From assembly GCF_024679245.1 (NCBI RefSeq), contig NC_090173.1, positions 26,874,160 to 26,938,159 on the forward strand: a DNA stretch of 64,000 nt. Reading direction: 5' to 3'. Position 1 is the first letter of the stretch, and each line of letters opens with the position of its first letter. The notes beneath the pieces were generated by a model. That model saw nothing but the letters and a program-made list of their open reading frames with translations, made no database searches and was not told the DNA's origin. Source of the DNA: Pseudorasbora parva. Its lineage: Eukaryota; Chordata; Actinopteri; Cypriniformes; Gobionidae. Positions 1 through 14,100 of the stretch are shown in pieces. The translations under genes and the position numbers were made by a program.

Positions 1-1582
1 ATATATGACAGGGGAGCTAAAGCTCATTAAACATGCAAATCTTATCCAATCCTAGCCGTGGGCGTTTACTTCCAAGTCTCCAGTACGGCACGCCCATCAG
101 AACCCAGCGTTCAGAAGACAGCCTTAAAACAAGTGTAGAAAATAGCCTATTCCTTATTAGTTATGATGTTTTTAAATGTAAAAAAAACACACAAACGTCA
201 TTAGTTGACCTCAGACAACAGTATAAAAAAAAGAAAAAAGGCCAGTTCATGACACCTTTAAATTATGCTGACTGCTTCTTTTGCAAGTTGATTAATTGTT
301 TATGGTTTTACTGGAAAACACATGAAAATACTGGTTTAAAAAAAAGGCCATTTTGCAGTGCATCAGATGAGATTCTTTGTTCTCTGCCATTTATGTTTGG
401 AAATGTCTGACCTTACAAACCCATTGACACTTTTAAAGAGGAAATGTCCTTGTGCTTCCAGCTAACGAGATGAAACCGAAGTATAGCTGTTAAAATGAAA
501 AGGTCAGACTCATTACATGTCTGGAATTGTATTGATATCTAGCAGAATATTCAGTATTTACGTCCAGCTGGTGATTCTTACTTTTATAAATAAAAATTCC
601 AGACACCAGCCCTTTGTACAGGACAATCAGTCCTCATTGGAAAATAACACACAGTTCCCAGATCCTTGAATACTTGCATTATGATGTAACATGGATTTTT
701 ATGCCTTCTAATACATTTTATGTAAACATGCATACAAAAACACATCTATTGAAATTCCATTGATAAAGAACTGTCTTGCATCTGTATGCTGTACACACCC
801 ATTTGAAAAAAGTTCAAAACAGCCTATTCAATATTTTGTACTATGGCATTGGTTTGATTGAAAACGGTGGATTGTGAAAGGACATCACCTTAATATGGTA
901 GAAAAAATGTAATAGACTATACTTAAAGGGATACTCCCCCCCACCCCCACCCCCACCCCCCGCCCCTGAAGAGACTTGTTTTATTTTTCTGTGAATTTCT
1001 CCATTTTTATTTTAAAGATTCAGATGGTTTTAACTGTGAGAACAAAACGTTAGCTGAAGGTCAATTTCTAGCAGCAAGGTATTGCAGCTCTGTCCGCCAA
1101 ACATTCTGAAAGGTTAATGTAGCTAGAAACTACTTTTGTTAGGCTACTATAGTTTTTCTTTTTAATGAGGTGAAAGCACATGCACATTGAACATTTGGGC
1201 ATGCTGGGACACCAGTTATTTTAAAAACTCCTATAATACAGGCACGACATGGCCCACATTCACACAAGTGACGCATTAAAGAATATTTGGATCAGCCGTT
1301 ATTAAAGTCAGAACACTACAGGCTAAAACACTGAATTACTAAGAAGAAATATGTATCATAAAAGCTGCATGAAAATAACTCTCAAATCGCAACTGCTGAG
1401 AAATAATTAGTTCGCACATAAAAAAGGAAATCCTTCCACTTAAGAGGCTCTTACTGATAGTGATTATGTCCTAGGTTCAAATAACTTTTTCCTTGTGAAA
1501 TGTGTAGGGTTTATTGTTCAGATACAGGCATGTTGGTTGGTTTAGAAATAAAAAGATGTTTCTTTTCATGTTCTTTTCACAG
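1..1582. other. kcnh4 intron upstream of first visible exon
   Basis: AT-rich sequence without a coding exon I can support. It holds a C-rich run at 936-966 directly after a TTAAAGGGATA motif that resembles the end of a common small fish inverted-repeat element, and otherwise nothing recognisable. The 125-codon open frame at 33-410 has no family resemblance and is compositionally random. Confidence 0.6.
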
Positions 1583-1844
1583 CATGTTTTTTCACAGCCA
1601 ACTCTTCCGGAATACAAGGTGGCGTCGGTGCAGAAATCCCGCTTCATTTTGCTTCATTACAGTGTGTTCAAAGCACTGTGGGATTGGTTGATCCTCCTTG
1701 CGACATTTTATGTAGCTGTCACCGTCCCCTACAACGTCTGCTTCTCCGCCCCCGATGACAGCGAACACGACAACCCGGACTGTGACTCGGACTCCAGAAC
1801 CACCATCGTCAGCGACATAGCTGTGGAGATGCTCTTCATACTCG
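1583..1844 (+). CDS. kcnh4: kcnh4 exon: pre-S1, S1, start of S2
   Basis: Codes [20 protein letters not shown], then S1 ([19 protein letters not shown]), an acidic S1-S2 loop ([14 protein letters not shown]) and the start of S2. The acceptor is ttcttttcacAG at 1581-1582; a second in-frame acceptor (AG 1596-1597) would drop HVFSQ. Start 1583 is preferred because VF-x-x-P-x-LPEYK matches the family spacing. Donor G|gtatgt. Confidence 0.9.
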
Positions 1845-4792
1845 GTATGTGCCACTGTTGTTGATTTCGTGGAAAAAATGGTCTGGACTCCTACATTTAT
1901 CTGTTCTTGGGGTTTATTTCCACCTCTGTTCCATTTTTAAACAGTGTTAACTTCAGACATCTGCAGAGCTTAGAGCTGCTTTCACCTTAAACATGTTAAC
2001 AAAGTGACAATCACACCCTCGTCTCCAACTGAGACATCTTTCTAATCCACACTCCCAATATAATCTGTTTTTTACTTAAAGCATTAAACTAAATGTCTTT
2101 TTATTTTCAAAAAATAATAATAATACAGAAGCCCCCACATGCAGATAATAATTGGTGGCACTAAATGTTCCATGTAAAAAGGATCTCCACAGGAACCATG
2201 AATATGTATTAGTCCAGCATGTACAAGGCTTCATCACTCCAATTAGCATGTTTTAATATTAATGCAGCTAATATTTATACTCAGTTGAAAGAGCACTGTT
2301 AATAAACTTGTGGGTTTGCGTGCGATTTTTGAATGCTGTAATCAAATCCTATTTCTAAAATGGCTTTTTGTTGTTGATTTGTTTTTCTATAGATATCATT
2401 CTGAATTTCCGAACCACCTACGTTGGGCCTGCGGGTCAGGTGGTTTATGATGCTCGCTCAATCTGTTTGCACTACTGTTCTACCTGGTTCATTCTGGACC
2501 TCATCGCTGCTCTGCCCTTTGACCTGCTCTATTTATTCAACATCTCAGTGGTAAAAATACATATTAAAACTTTAAATAGTATAAAATAATGTTGTTTTAT
2601 AAACCAAATATTAAACTCATTTATCACTTATATAATCATATACATACAAATTCAAACAATTAGAATTAGAATTTAGAAATGTTTGTATATTAATCATAAT
2701 TTGGCTAATGTGTGTTTTGTTTTATAGACTTCCCTTGTGCACTTGTTGAAGACGGTCCGTTTGCTCCGTCTCCTTCGCTTACTGCAGAAGCTGGATGGTT
2801 ATTCTCAGTACAGCGCTGTGGTCTTGACACTACTAATGTCTGTATTTGCCCTGCTGGCACACTGGTTGGCATGCGTGTGGTACGTTATTGGACGCAAAGA
2901 GCTAGCCAGCAATGACCCCCTGACCTGGGACATCGGTGAGGCACCGTAATGTTTCTCTGTGTATTAAGATGCCAGTTAAATACTCTACTGTTCAAAAATT
3001 CAGTCAGCAAGATTTACGTTTTGAAAATCATATAAAAAATACAGCAAAAAGAGTAATTATGTGAAAAATGTGGCTCATTTAAAATAACTTTATTACTTTA
3101 TATTTTAAAGTGTAATTTGTTCCTGTGATGGTAAAGCTGAATTTTCAGCATCATTACTCCAGTCTTCAGTGTCACATGATCCTTCAGAAATCATTCTAAT
3201 ATGAGGATTTGATGCTAAAGAAACATTATTATCAGTGTTGAAAAGAGTAATACTTTTGTGGAAAACCATAATCTTTCATTTTTACAGGATTATTTTATGA
3301 AAACAAAGTTTAAAAGAACATTTATTTGAAATTGAAATGTTTTATAACTATCCGTTTAGATCTATTTAATGAATACATTTTTATTTTAAAAAAAATACTG
3401 ATCTCAAACTTTTGAACGGTAGTGTATATCAACTGTTAGCTTCTCTTTCAGATCAAGTTTCAATTCCTTATTTTTCTTTTTGTTTCACTGTTCCTTTCCT
3501 CTTTAGGTTGGCTGCAAGAGTTGGGTAAGCGTCTGGAGACTCCTTACACAAATGGTACAGTTGGCGGGCCATCTTTGCGGAGCGCCTACATCGCTTCGCT
3601 CTACTTCACGTTGAGCAGTCTGACTAGCGTCGGCTTCGGAAACGTCTGTGCCAACACAGACGCTGAGAAGATCTTCTCCATCTGCACCATGCTTATCGGG
3701 GGTGTGTTCACCAGCCCATATTTCAGGCCTAATATATAATTAACTTGTTTGTAGGTCAAACAAGCCTCTTTTGATATCCATTTTGAAAAAATAAATAAAC
3801 AAGTGTTTCATTTCAGAACGTTTAGTGTCTGAGTTAGGATGCGGAACATATTGTTCACTGAGATGATTCAGACTCTCTCACTTTTGTCACAGCCCTGATG
3901 CATGCGGTGGTGTTTGGTAATGTGACAGCCATCATCCAGCGCATGTACTCTCGCCGTTCGCTCTACCACACACGCATGAAGGATCTGAAGGACTTTATCC
4001 GTGTGCATCGCCTGCCTCAGCAGCTGAAGCAGCGCATGCTGGAGTACTTCCAGACCACCTGGTCTGTCAACAACGGTATCAACGCAAATGAGGTGAGGCC
4101 CAACAAACCATCACATGGCTCTTGTGGAGCATATGACTTAAAAATGTACACAGTGGCATTTAATTCACTTGCTTTATCTTCAATATTAAATTGTGTGGAG
4201 GCTCGGATTGATTCTATTTATTTTTTGGTATAAAGTGTTCTATGGAGTTCATTAAAGAGCAAAATAAAGAGTTAAATATAGAACCCCAATTAACTTTTTT
4301 TCTAAGAGTATAAAAGCCCCCATCAGAGTTTGATAATATACTAGCATCATCAGATGGAGGACAATTCATGAGCACAGATCTGGGTCACATCTACTTTCAA
4401 TGAACTAATTATAGCTTTCTGAGACTTACACCAATGCTGAAAACTGTCATTGTTAAAGCAATGACAATGGTAATTGGATAGCCCAAAATGAAAAGACCCA
4501 TATCTAAAGGAAAGCCTTGGGTGCAGTGTTGGAGAAGCTACTTTAAATTAGGGGCCTGTAACTTGGGAAGCTACAGTTTTTTTTCTTTAAAGGGGTCATA
4601 TAATGGTATGCACTTTTATAAGCTGATTGTATGGAAATGTGTGTTGGCAGTGCCTGTACACAACCATCCTATAATGATAAAAATCCAATTTTAGAATTTT
4701 TAATTAAAGTATATTACAAAGTTTTCATTTAGACACTAAAGATTCATATTAACTTGTACAAAAAGTGGCATTATATGACCCCTTTAAAGAGG

Positions 4793-4881
<89 letters not shown>

Positions 4882-7800
4882 TTGATTTAAATAGTCAAAT
4901 TATACAGTCTGACTGTATCCATTTTGCAGTGATTATTACGTTTGGCAGCAGATCTTCTAACCCTTAATTGGTGGAGTCTTTAGCTTTTAATTTCTTAAAC
5001 AACCATGTAGTAAGACACACCATGGTCATTTTCCAGAATCCAGGATAAAAATGTCAAAAAATTGCCCAAATTGTGAAAGACTGGTCAAGAGGGAGCACGA
5101 AGAATCATTTCCCACTTGAATTGGCACCTCTGAGTCCAGACCTAAATTTATTGAAAGTCTTTGGGATGTGCTGGAATAGACTTTACAGAGTGCTCAACTC
5201 TTAGATTATCAATACTAGATCTTGACCCAAAATTAATGCACATCTTGATGGAAATTGAATAATATCACGTCACACTTACTTCCATCCAGAGGTGCATCAA
5301 TATTTGATACAATAATCAGTTAATTTTTCTTTTGAGTTGATTTACATAAATCATCTGAATGAACTGGGTGACTAAAATGAATCTGACTTTTCTAGAGAGG
5401 TCTGTTTAGAAGTGTGCTTAATTATTCTTGAGCTTGCACGACTGTAAAGCTTTGTGCACAAAATAGTATTAAAATTTGCGTGTGTAGCTTTTACAGCAAC
5501 TATTAATAAAGCAGCTGAGCTACAGTCATATTACTACAAATGAGGTTTAGCATTTAGTTGGTAGTAATTAGTTAGTAGCACTATTAGTTTGTTAATCCCC
5601 AGCAATGTTTATCTGTGTCAAGAAAAAACAACTGACAAGTGTGGCCTAGCTCATTTACACTCTCATCTGCCATGCTACTATTTTATACAGTGATTGAAAA
5701 GCAGCAGCTATTGTAAATGGCTGAAACTACATCTGTTTGAAATCATACCGAAAGAGAAATTCTGATCTCTAAGAAAGAGCGATGACCTTATCTAATACTT
5801 GACTTATACTTAACAACATTGCTGTAGGAATTACTACTTAAAGGGTAGTTCTCACAAAAAATGAAAATTACCCTGATTACCTACCATCCTCAAGCCATCC
5901 TAGGTGTATATGAAATTCTTCTTTCAGACTAATATAATTAGAGTTATATTAAAAATGTCCTGGCTAATCCAAGCATAATCCAAAACCCAAAATTTGAAGC
6001 CCAAAAAGAGAATTCATCCATTATAAAAGTAATCCACAAGGCTCCGGGTGTAAATAAAGTGGTTGTGAAGCGAAGTGATGTGTTTGTGTAAGAAAAATAT
6101 CCATATTTACACATGCTTCTGCCAGATCGCCTTCTGTAAAAAATGTTACTGGTGTTGCGCATGATGTCGGAAGCGTTTTGAACTGCATTACAGCCGTGTG
6201 GTTTACTTTTATAATGGATGGATGCTCTTTTTTGGGACTGCAATTATAATGCTTGGATTAGCCTGGACATTTTTTATTATAACTCTGATTGTGTTTGTCT
6301 AAAAGAAGAATGCCATATACACCTGGGATGGCTTGAGGGTGAGTAATCATGGGATAATTCTCATTTTTAGGTGAATTATCTTGGTAACAACATTACTGTA
6401 ATATATTGCATAATGACAGTAATTACAGTACAATAGCCTGTACAATGTTTTACAACTTTAATCTTTGATCTTAAGATCACCTGAATGTATTGTGGGTAAT
6501 ATCCATCTGTCTACTTGTCCATTAGCTTTTACATGACTTCCCAGACGAGCTGCGGGCAGACATCGCCATGCACCTGAACAAAGACATTCTGCAGCTGCCT
6601 CTCTTCTCCTCTGCCAGTAGAGGGTGCCTGCGTTCACTATCCTTGCACATTAAGACCTCGTTTTGTGCACCTGGAGAGTACCTGATTCGCCATGGAGATG
6701 CCCTGCATGCGCAACACTTCGTCTGTTCTGGGTCTTTGGAGGTCCTCAAGGATGGCATGGTACTTGCCATACTAGGTACGTCTCAGAGATGTTATAGAAA
6801 AAATCTATCCAAAGGTGTTACCAGAAAAGTACCAAGTAAAGCCACTTGCCCTAAAGATGCACTAAGCAATTTCTGAGAAGCACTGTTGATACTTAAAATC
6901 AACACCTCCTTCATTGCTCCGTGTTTTAAATTGGTGAATGCTTTTACATTGTTAATGTTCGAGCCCCAGACTATTCCATAACTTAACTCTACATATAGAC
7001 ACACAGAAACTTCTCCTGGTGGTTCTGATAGTTGGTATTAAAAAGTGCCCATAACCCCTCAAACTATATAACTGCTCTCTCTGTGTGAATAACTTTTGTA
7101 TGTTAGCAGGTAATAAGTTGTAAAATGTCTTAAATAAATATTGTACTGTATTAAATTTAACTAGGTCATATATTTTTAATAATTTTGATTTAAGAAAAGG
7201 TGGATTCGTGTGTTAAAGGTACCAAGTAATTTGCTAAAATATGTCCAAACATCGCAAAGAACCAACAGGAAAAGTGTCTGTAGCAGCATAGTAAGTTAAT
7301 GCAGACTTCAGCATATTCTAAATCACTAACATAAAGTAATAACCAACACCCTTCTGTTATGTGCAATAAGCAATATAATCTTTAAGAAAAGAAAAAAAGA
7401 AAAAAAAACATTTTGCTGTCCCAAAATCACAGCTTTATACCAAAATATAGAATTCTGTACCAGCAGCTCTCATACAAAAATAATGCTTGTGGACATCAGC
7501 ATATTCTGAATAACAAGTAACACAGCTGCCCTTCTACACAACTAAAAAATAGTCTAAGACGTATGACTTAAAACTAAATCCTGAGCACAGACGCTTTTTT
7601 TTTCCTTTTGTATACCACAATCAAAAACAGCTTATGAAATGAACTTCTGAACACTAAATTAACATTTGCAGAGGATACAGACGCAAATGGCAGCAACTAA
7701 CAGTACATTAAATTGCATCAATTCACAGAAATTAAATTTAGCCAACTAAAAAATTAGCCAACAAAAAAATGTGATCAGTCACTAGAAATTTTTCAATTGG

Positions 7801-10800
7801 AGACATTTTATTTTTACAGTGTATGGTTTCTCACGTTTGTCGTGTTTCGAAAATATTTAATAATAGTTTCTCAGCCATCGTGTGCACGCCACTGACGGTC
7901 AGGGCGCTGCACCACGCGCGCGTTCAGCGTTACGCCTTTTGCGTTCTGACGTTACATTACATTACGTTATCAACATTTAGAACGTTTTTTTACATTTATG
8001 AGTCGATTCAGAATCATCCACGTCCACATCGCAATGCATCTAAGAATCAAATTAGATTTGATTCTTAGATTTGATTCTTAGACCCCCCCCACCCTTAGTG
8101 ATTGGGGCATGGAAAGAAAATGCTTCTGGACTCAATTGGGTAGACCTACTACAACCAATCAGAGCAACGGAGTAAGTGTTGTATGTTGAGCGACACATAG
8201 TTGTCAACTGAACTCAACCGCATGCACGCTAGAAGATGTACACTGCAAAAAAAATGCTTTTCTTACTTAGTGTTTTTGTCTTGTTTATAGTCAAAATGTA
8301 AAAAAAAATTACATTAAAGGCCCTTACATTAAAGTTTTTTTAGTTTTTAGTATGGCAATGTCACCCGCCCTGACGATTTGATTGGTCCAAACAGCTCTGG
8401 TTTGAGCATAGTTGCTCCACAACGGATCAAGTCCAGACCGAACTTCCTGACCTCAAATGTTGTAGGCAGGATTACACAATGTATCTCACGTCCAACGCTA
8501 GAAAACTTTTGTAATATTAACATGAGTCCTAAAGCTCTTGTCTGTACGCTTTCAAACGAACCCTGGAGCGGTTCGTTTGTGGTGAGAACGTGATCCGACC
8601 TCAAACAGAACCAACGGCAAAAGTACTGATAATTTTTGGACTGAACCAGCTGTTGTAGTTAGCTGTGCTGACATTGTGTGCATGACATTACCTGATAGAT
8701 CGTTGGAAATATTTTCGGGAAGATGAGCATGTCAGAGTTAAGTAAGGGATAATGTACACCCAGCTGGTTGTTTTCGCAGAATAAACCCCGACAGAGCGGA
8801 GGGGTCTTGCATCACTCTGAAGGGGTTTATTCTGCATAACAACCGGCTGGGTGTACATTATTCCGCTTATTACATGGCTCCTAGTCTCAAATAAATTAGA
8901 CACAAAATATTGTAGAGATTATATATTTTATTAGCTCTGACGCAAACCTTCCGCAAAGTAAAACAGTTCCAAACTGCTTTAAGGCTTTATCTATAGCTGC
9001 TAAATGTTGAAAGTGAATGCTGAAAGGGTTAGTTCACCCAAAAATGAAACCAAGCCTATGATTTACTCACCCTCAAGTCATTATAGATGTATATGACATT
9101 CTTCTTTCAGACAAATACAATCGGAGTTATATTTAAAGTCCAGGCTAACGTTAATCCAAGCAGTAGTTGTAGCTGTTTTTGAAGCCCATAAAAAATGCAG
9201 CTGTCAGTCAAATAACATGCTCCACACGGCTCCGATGGGTTAATAGAGGCCTTCTGATTCGAATCGATGCATTTGTGTAAGAAAAATATCCATATTTAAA
9301 ACTTTATAAAGGAAACCCACCTTGAAGTCTTCCATTGTAGCCATGGCTGTTTAAGTATTTAACAGCCACAAGATGGCGCCAGCGTTAAGCATATAAGTAG
9401 TTTAGTAAGGTCAAGATAACTCGTAGTACCCGGATGAGCGGTTGTTACCTGGAAATAACATCCTGCTGGAATGCGCCATTGACCAATCAGAATCAAGTAT
9501 TTCACAGAGCCGTGTAATAAGAATAATTAATGCACGCCTCCGCTTGAAATGACGAGTGGTGCGTGCTCGCCTTTTGCAGTGCATTAGAACGTTGTTTTCA
9601 CATCGCATCCGTGCTTCATTATAGAAATGTATTGTACATACTGTGGTAAATACACACAGTGTAGTAGACTATGGCCAGGGACAAAACTGGCCCGCGCAGC
9701 CGTCTCTCCATAGTGTTATTATAGTTTGCTGGCTTTGCCTCTTCTGTTGGAATTTTCCCACACGTAAATTCTGACCAATTGAAAAGCAGTTTAGGAAATA
9801 CACCATGGCAAATGAGTGATGTGGATGTTGTCACGTGCCTGCGTTTTGGTTCGTTTCAACTGGTTCGGACCAAAGCAATCAGTGTGGTGTGAAAAGGAAC
9901 CAAAAAAAGCTGAAAAATGCAACAATGTATAATTGTTTGCCCTTGGTTCGGACCAAATGAACCGAACTAGAGATGTGAAAGCACACTGAGTTGTGCCGGG
10001 CAAAATCAAATCGCCGGCAGATCAGACTTGGTTTACCCAGTCTGGTCCAGCAGGCTAAATCTTGATAAATCAATACTTTAAAACGATGAGTAGGCATTTG
10101 GCAGTCAAAGTGATAGAGTGATAAATAATTACTTAACGTGATAAGCTCAGCTCTGGTCTGTTTATTAAGCTAAATTAAATCAAACAACAGCTTGACTCAC
10201 ATGTAGTAACATGTTTGTCTGGTTTACAGGTAAAGGAGACCTGATTGGTGCTGATTTGCCTGGGAAGGATAATGTGATCAAAGCTAACGCAGATGTAAAG
10301 GCTCTGACTTACTGTGACCTGCAGTACATTAGTGTCAGAGCGCTGCAGGAGGTTCTAGAGCTCTACCCAGAATATGGCAGCCGCTTCAATGAGGACATAC
10401 ACCACAACCTCACCTACAACCTCAGAGAGGTAAAGTGCCTTACTTTAACATGCAATATAAACAAACAATTAATATACAGTAATAATTATATATTAATTCA
10501 AATAATTTATATACAGTATGCAAATTATATGGATCGTTTGTACATATTTGATACATACTGAATACAAATTAAATCTGTAATATTTCTTAGTGGTCACGTA
10601 TTTTTTAAACTTTATATAATACCATTATATAACTGTTTCATTCAACTGAATTCCTCCTGACTTTCTTTCTCCCGTATTACATATACAATATAAACTTGCA
10701 TGTTGTACGTTGGCAGTGTGTATCTATATTCAGTTTGTGCTTGAGTCATAATAGTACTCAGGACTTTCTTGTATCTCAACAGGGCCAAGCCAGATTCTCT

Positions 10801-11082
10801 CGCTCAAATCGACTCCCACAGGTAACAAGCGGATTTGTTATCCATAAATGTTTTTTTAACCTTTTGTTTCACACTCTCATGCTCGCACATGTGCTGTCGC
10901 CGCCATACCTATTCTACGACATTACATAAGCTCCCCAATTATCAGTGTCACTCTGAACTGCAGACACTGTGAGTGTGCGACATCACAGCTAGAAGACAGC
11001 AACTCATCTGGATGTGTCTGAATCAGTGGCACTGACCCTCTGTTTCATTGCTGTGCCAGCCGTCTTAATGATCAGAACAGAT

Positions 11083-11114
<32 letters not shown>

Positions 11115-14100
11115 ATACACAAACCAAAGGAAGGAGACAGAAGCACACTCACACAAACTCAGAAGAACATGAAGACATGCACAGAGCAGTGACTCATAAA
11201 TCATTTTGAGTGTTCTTTTGTAAAAAGAACCCAGTGCAGTAAAAAGTGAGGTGTTCATTAAAAAGGCAGCTGTTTTCATTGATTATTTTCAGTGCAGTGT
11301 TTAATTTATGTACATTTCTTGAGTAAGCTAAAAATTCCAACCTGCCAAGACTTTAAAATGGCCATGTACCAATGATCGTTTTAGATCTAGTTGCTCTATT
11401 AAAATCGCTGTAAAAAAGCAAAATTGACAATTTTTGTGTTTCTTATGAAATATTGCAGTATTTAATATAAATTATTTATCTGTGCACATCTTTTTTTTCT
11501 TTTCTTTTTTTGCACTTGTAACTTTTCCCTCCCTGATCAAATGGCCATTCTCCTGGGGCAGGGAGTCTCCTATAGACAACTGATGTATGCTATATTGTAC
11601 ACCAGCAACATGTCTTTCTTGCTCACAGCAGAGTGTCTTGTTTATGTATTGGTAGTAGCAAGCAGCAATAAAGCAAAGCAGATCTACAAACCTGATTCCA
11701 AAGAAGTTGGGACACTGTACAAATTGTGAATAAAAACAGAATGCAATAATGTGGAAGGTTCAAATTTCAATATTTTATTCCGGATACAACATGGATGACA
11801 TATCAAATGTTTAAACTGAGAAAATGTATAATTTTAAGGGAAAAATAAGTTGATTCTAGAACTTGGATAGACCTTTCTGCATTGGTGCCTTTCCAAATGT
11901 GTAAGCTGCCTATGCCATACACACTCATGCAACCCCATACCATCAGAGATGCAGGCTTCTGAACTGAGCGCTGATAACAACTTGGGCTGTCCTCTTTAGC
12001 CCGGATGACACAGCATCCCAGTTCTCCAAAAATAACTACAAATTTTAATTCATCTGACCACAGAACAGTTTTCCACTTTGCCACAGTCCATTTTAAATGA
12101 GCGTTGACCCAGAGTAAATGCCTGCGCTTCGGGATCATGTTTAGATATGGCTTCTTTTTTGACCTATAGAGTTTTAGCCGGCAACAGCGAATGGCACAGT
12201 GGATTGTGTTCACCGACAATGTTTTCTGAATATTTTCCGTAATGTTTTCCAAAAATGTTGTTCACCGAGAATGTTATTTCTGAGCCCATGTTGTGATTTC
12301 CATTGCGGTAGCATTCCTGAATGTGATGCAGTACAGTCTAAGGGCTCGAAGATCGCGGGCATCCAGAATGGTGTTCCGACCTTGATCCTTACGCACAGAT
12401 TGTTCCAGATTCTCAGAATCTTTTTCTCTGAGAAACTCCTTTCTGATATTGCTCAGCTATTTTTTGCCGCAGCATTTGGTGAATTGGTGATCCTCTTCCT
12501 ATCTTATACCCAATAATGTTGCCAATTGACATAAGTTGCAAATTGGTCCTCCATTTCAAATTCAACATTTGATATGTTATCTATATTCTAATTAAATAAA
12601 ATATAAGTTTATGAGATGTGTACATTATTGCATTGCTTTTTTTATTCACAATGTGTACAGTGTACAACTTTTTTGGAATCGGGTTTGTTTTCCAAAGACC
12701 AAGCATTTCATCATGCGTAACCCCTCCTGTTTGAACCACCCGCTCCAAACAGGACTTCAAAACAGTGAGAGTCAGTCATTTTAACAAGTAGGCTAAAGGC
12801 TGCAACCACTAATGCTCCACTAATGGACATATCCATGGGTGTCAGAAGCAAAACAATTTGTCGGAAGCAAATTCTGGTGGTTTCTCCCCCAGAAAAAATT
12901 TACTGGAGTAGATGCCATTTAATATAAATGTCAAATTACAGAAGACACTAAATTCCAACAAAAGTGTTTAAAAAAAAATCTCGCTCTCAAAAACTCATGC
13001 ATTTCCTGGGCTCTACAAATGAACTAAAAACAATTCATAAACCCTTCAAGGCTATGATTGACACATTCAAATATATTCTGCACTGCTAATAATCAAAAAA
13101 TAATAACATAGCAACCAGTTGCCTCTAAATCACATAACCTTTGTTTTTATTCCTTTCTATGTCTCCTAGGAACGCTTTGGCGATTCCAAGCTGCCCTTTA
13201 TTGTGGAGGCAGAGCAAGAGGATGTTGCTGGACAGAACCAGGGCAGGAAGCCCCTGCTGTCTGGCTTGGGCGGTCCTTCATCTCAGACTAATCTGAGTGC
13301 CATGTTAGGGGAGGAGTTTCGCAGCCTTAGCATGCTCCGTCTCTGCAGATCGCCTATTCAAAGCTCCCGGGTACAAATCCCAGCTCCTCAGATGTCACTT
13401 CATGAGGATCTGTCTCCAGGTGCAGTTCCCGCCCCAAGAATAGACAAGAGCTCCTGCCACAGACCAGCCAAACTCCTCATTCCCGCCCTGAACTGTGTCA
13501 GCCCTCTGGACCTGAGCCCGCGGTAAGCAGAAATTATAATTCATTACCATTATATACTATTTATTATAACATACTATTTAATTTGATTTAACTATATTTG
13601 CAGTTGCACTACCTCTAGAAGAAGGAAACCATTCATATAAAATATTATTGATATTGACAACAGATAATATTGATTTTTTTATCCTCTAATATCCTCATGT
13701 CTGTCCTGTAGGATTGTCGATGGCATTGAAGATGATGAACATGCTTTTCACTTTAATGTTGAGCACAGCGAGCCATCTTCTAACGCAGAGCTCAAAGGTG
13801 AGGTGGACTGTCCCTTAATATTAGACTGGTGCATTATGGTTTAGAAGGTTCCCAAGCTTTTTTACTCGAAGTAAAGCAGCCATATCACGCTGTAGCCCAA
13901 GACTGATTTCCCACTGAAACTAAGCAGACAAACGGCTAACGTTAGAAAGTTGCGCTATTTAGCGAATGAAGTCGAAAACAACGCATCAAATTACTGTAGT
14001 TAAAATTAGATGTGCTTATCGATGTTTTAAGAGGGTTATGTTGAGGGATATGAATGTGGAAGTACAGATTGAAATGTTACCGCAATAACTGATAGACACT

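Noticed and set aside
33..410. 125-codon open frame at the window start
   Set aside because: Low-complexity Lys/Phe-rich translation, no similarity to the expected kcnh4 N-terminal exons (PAS domain).
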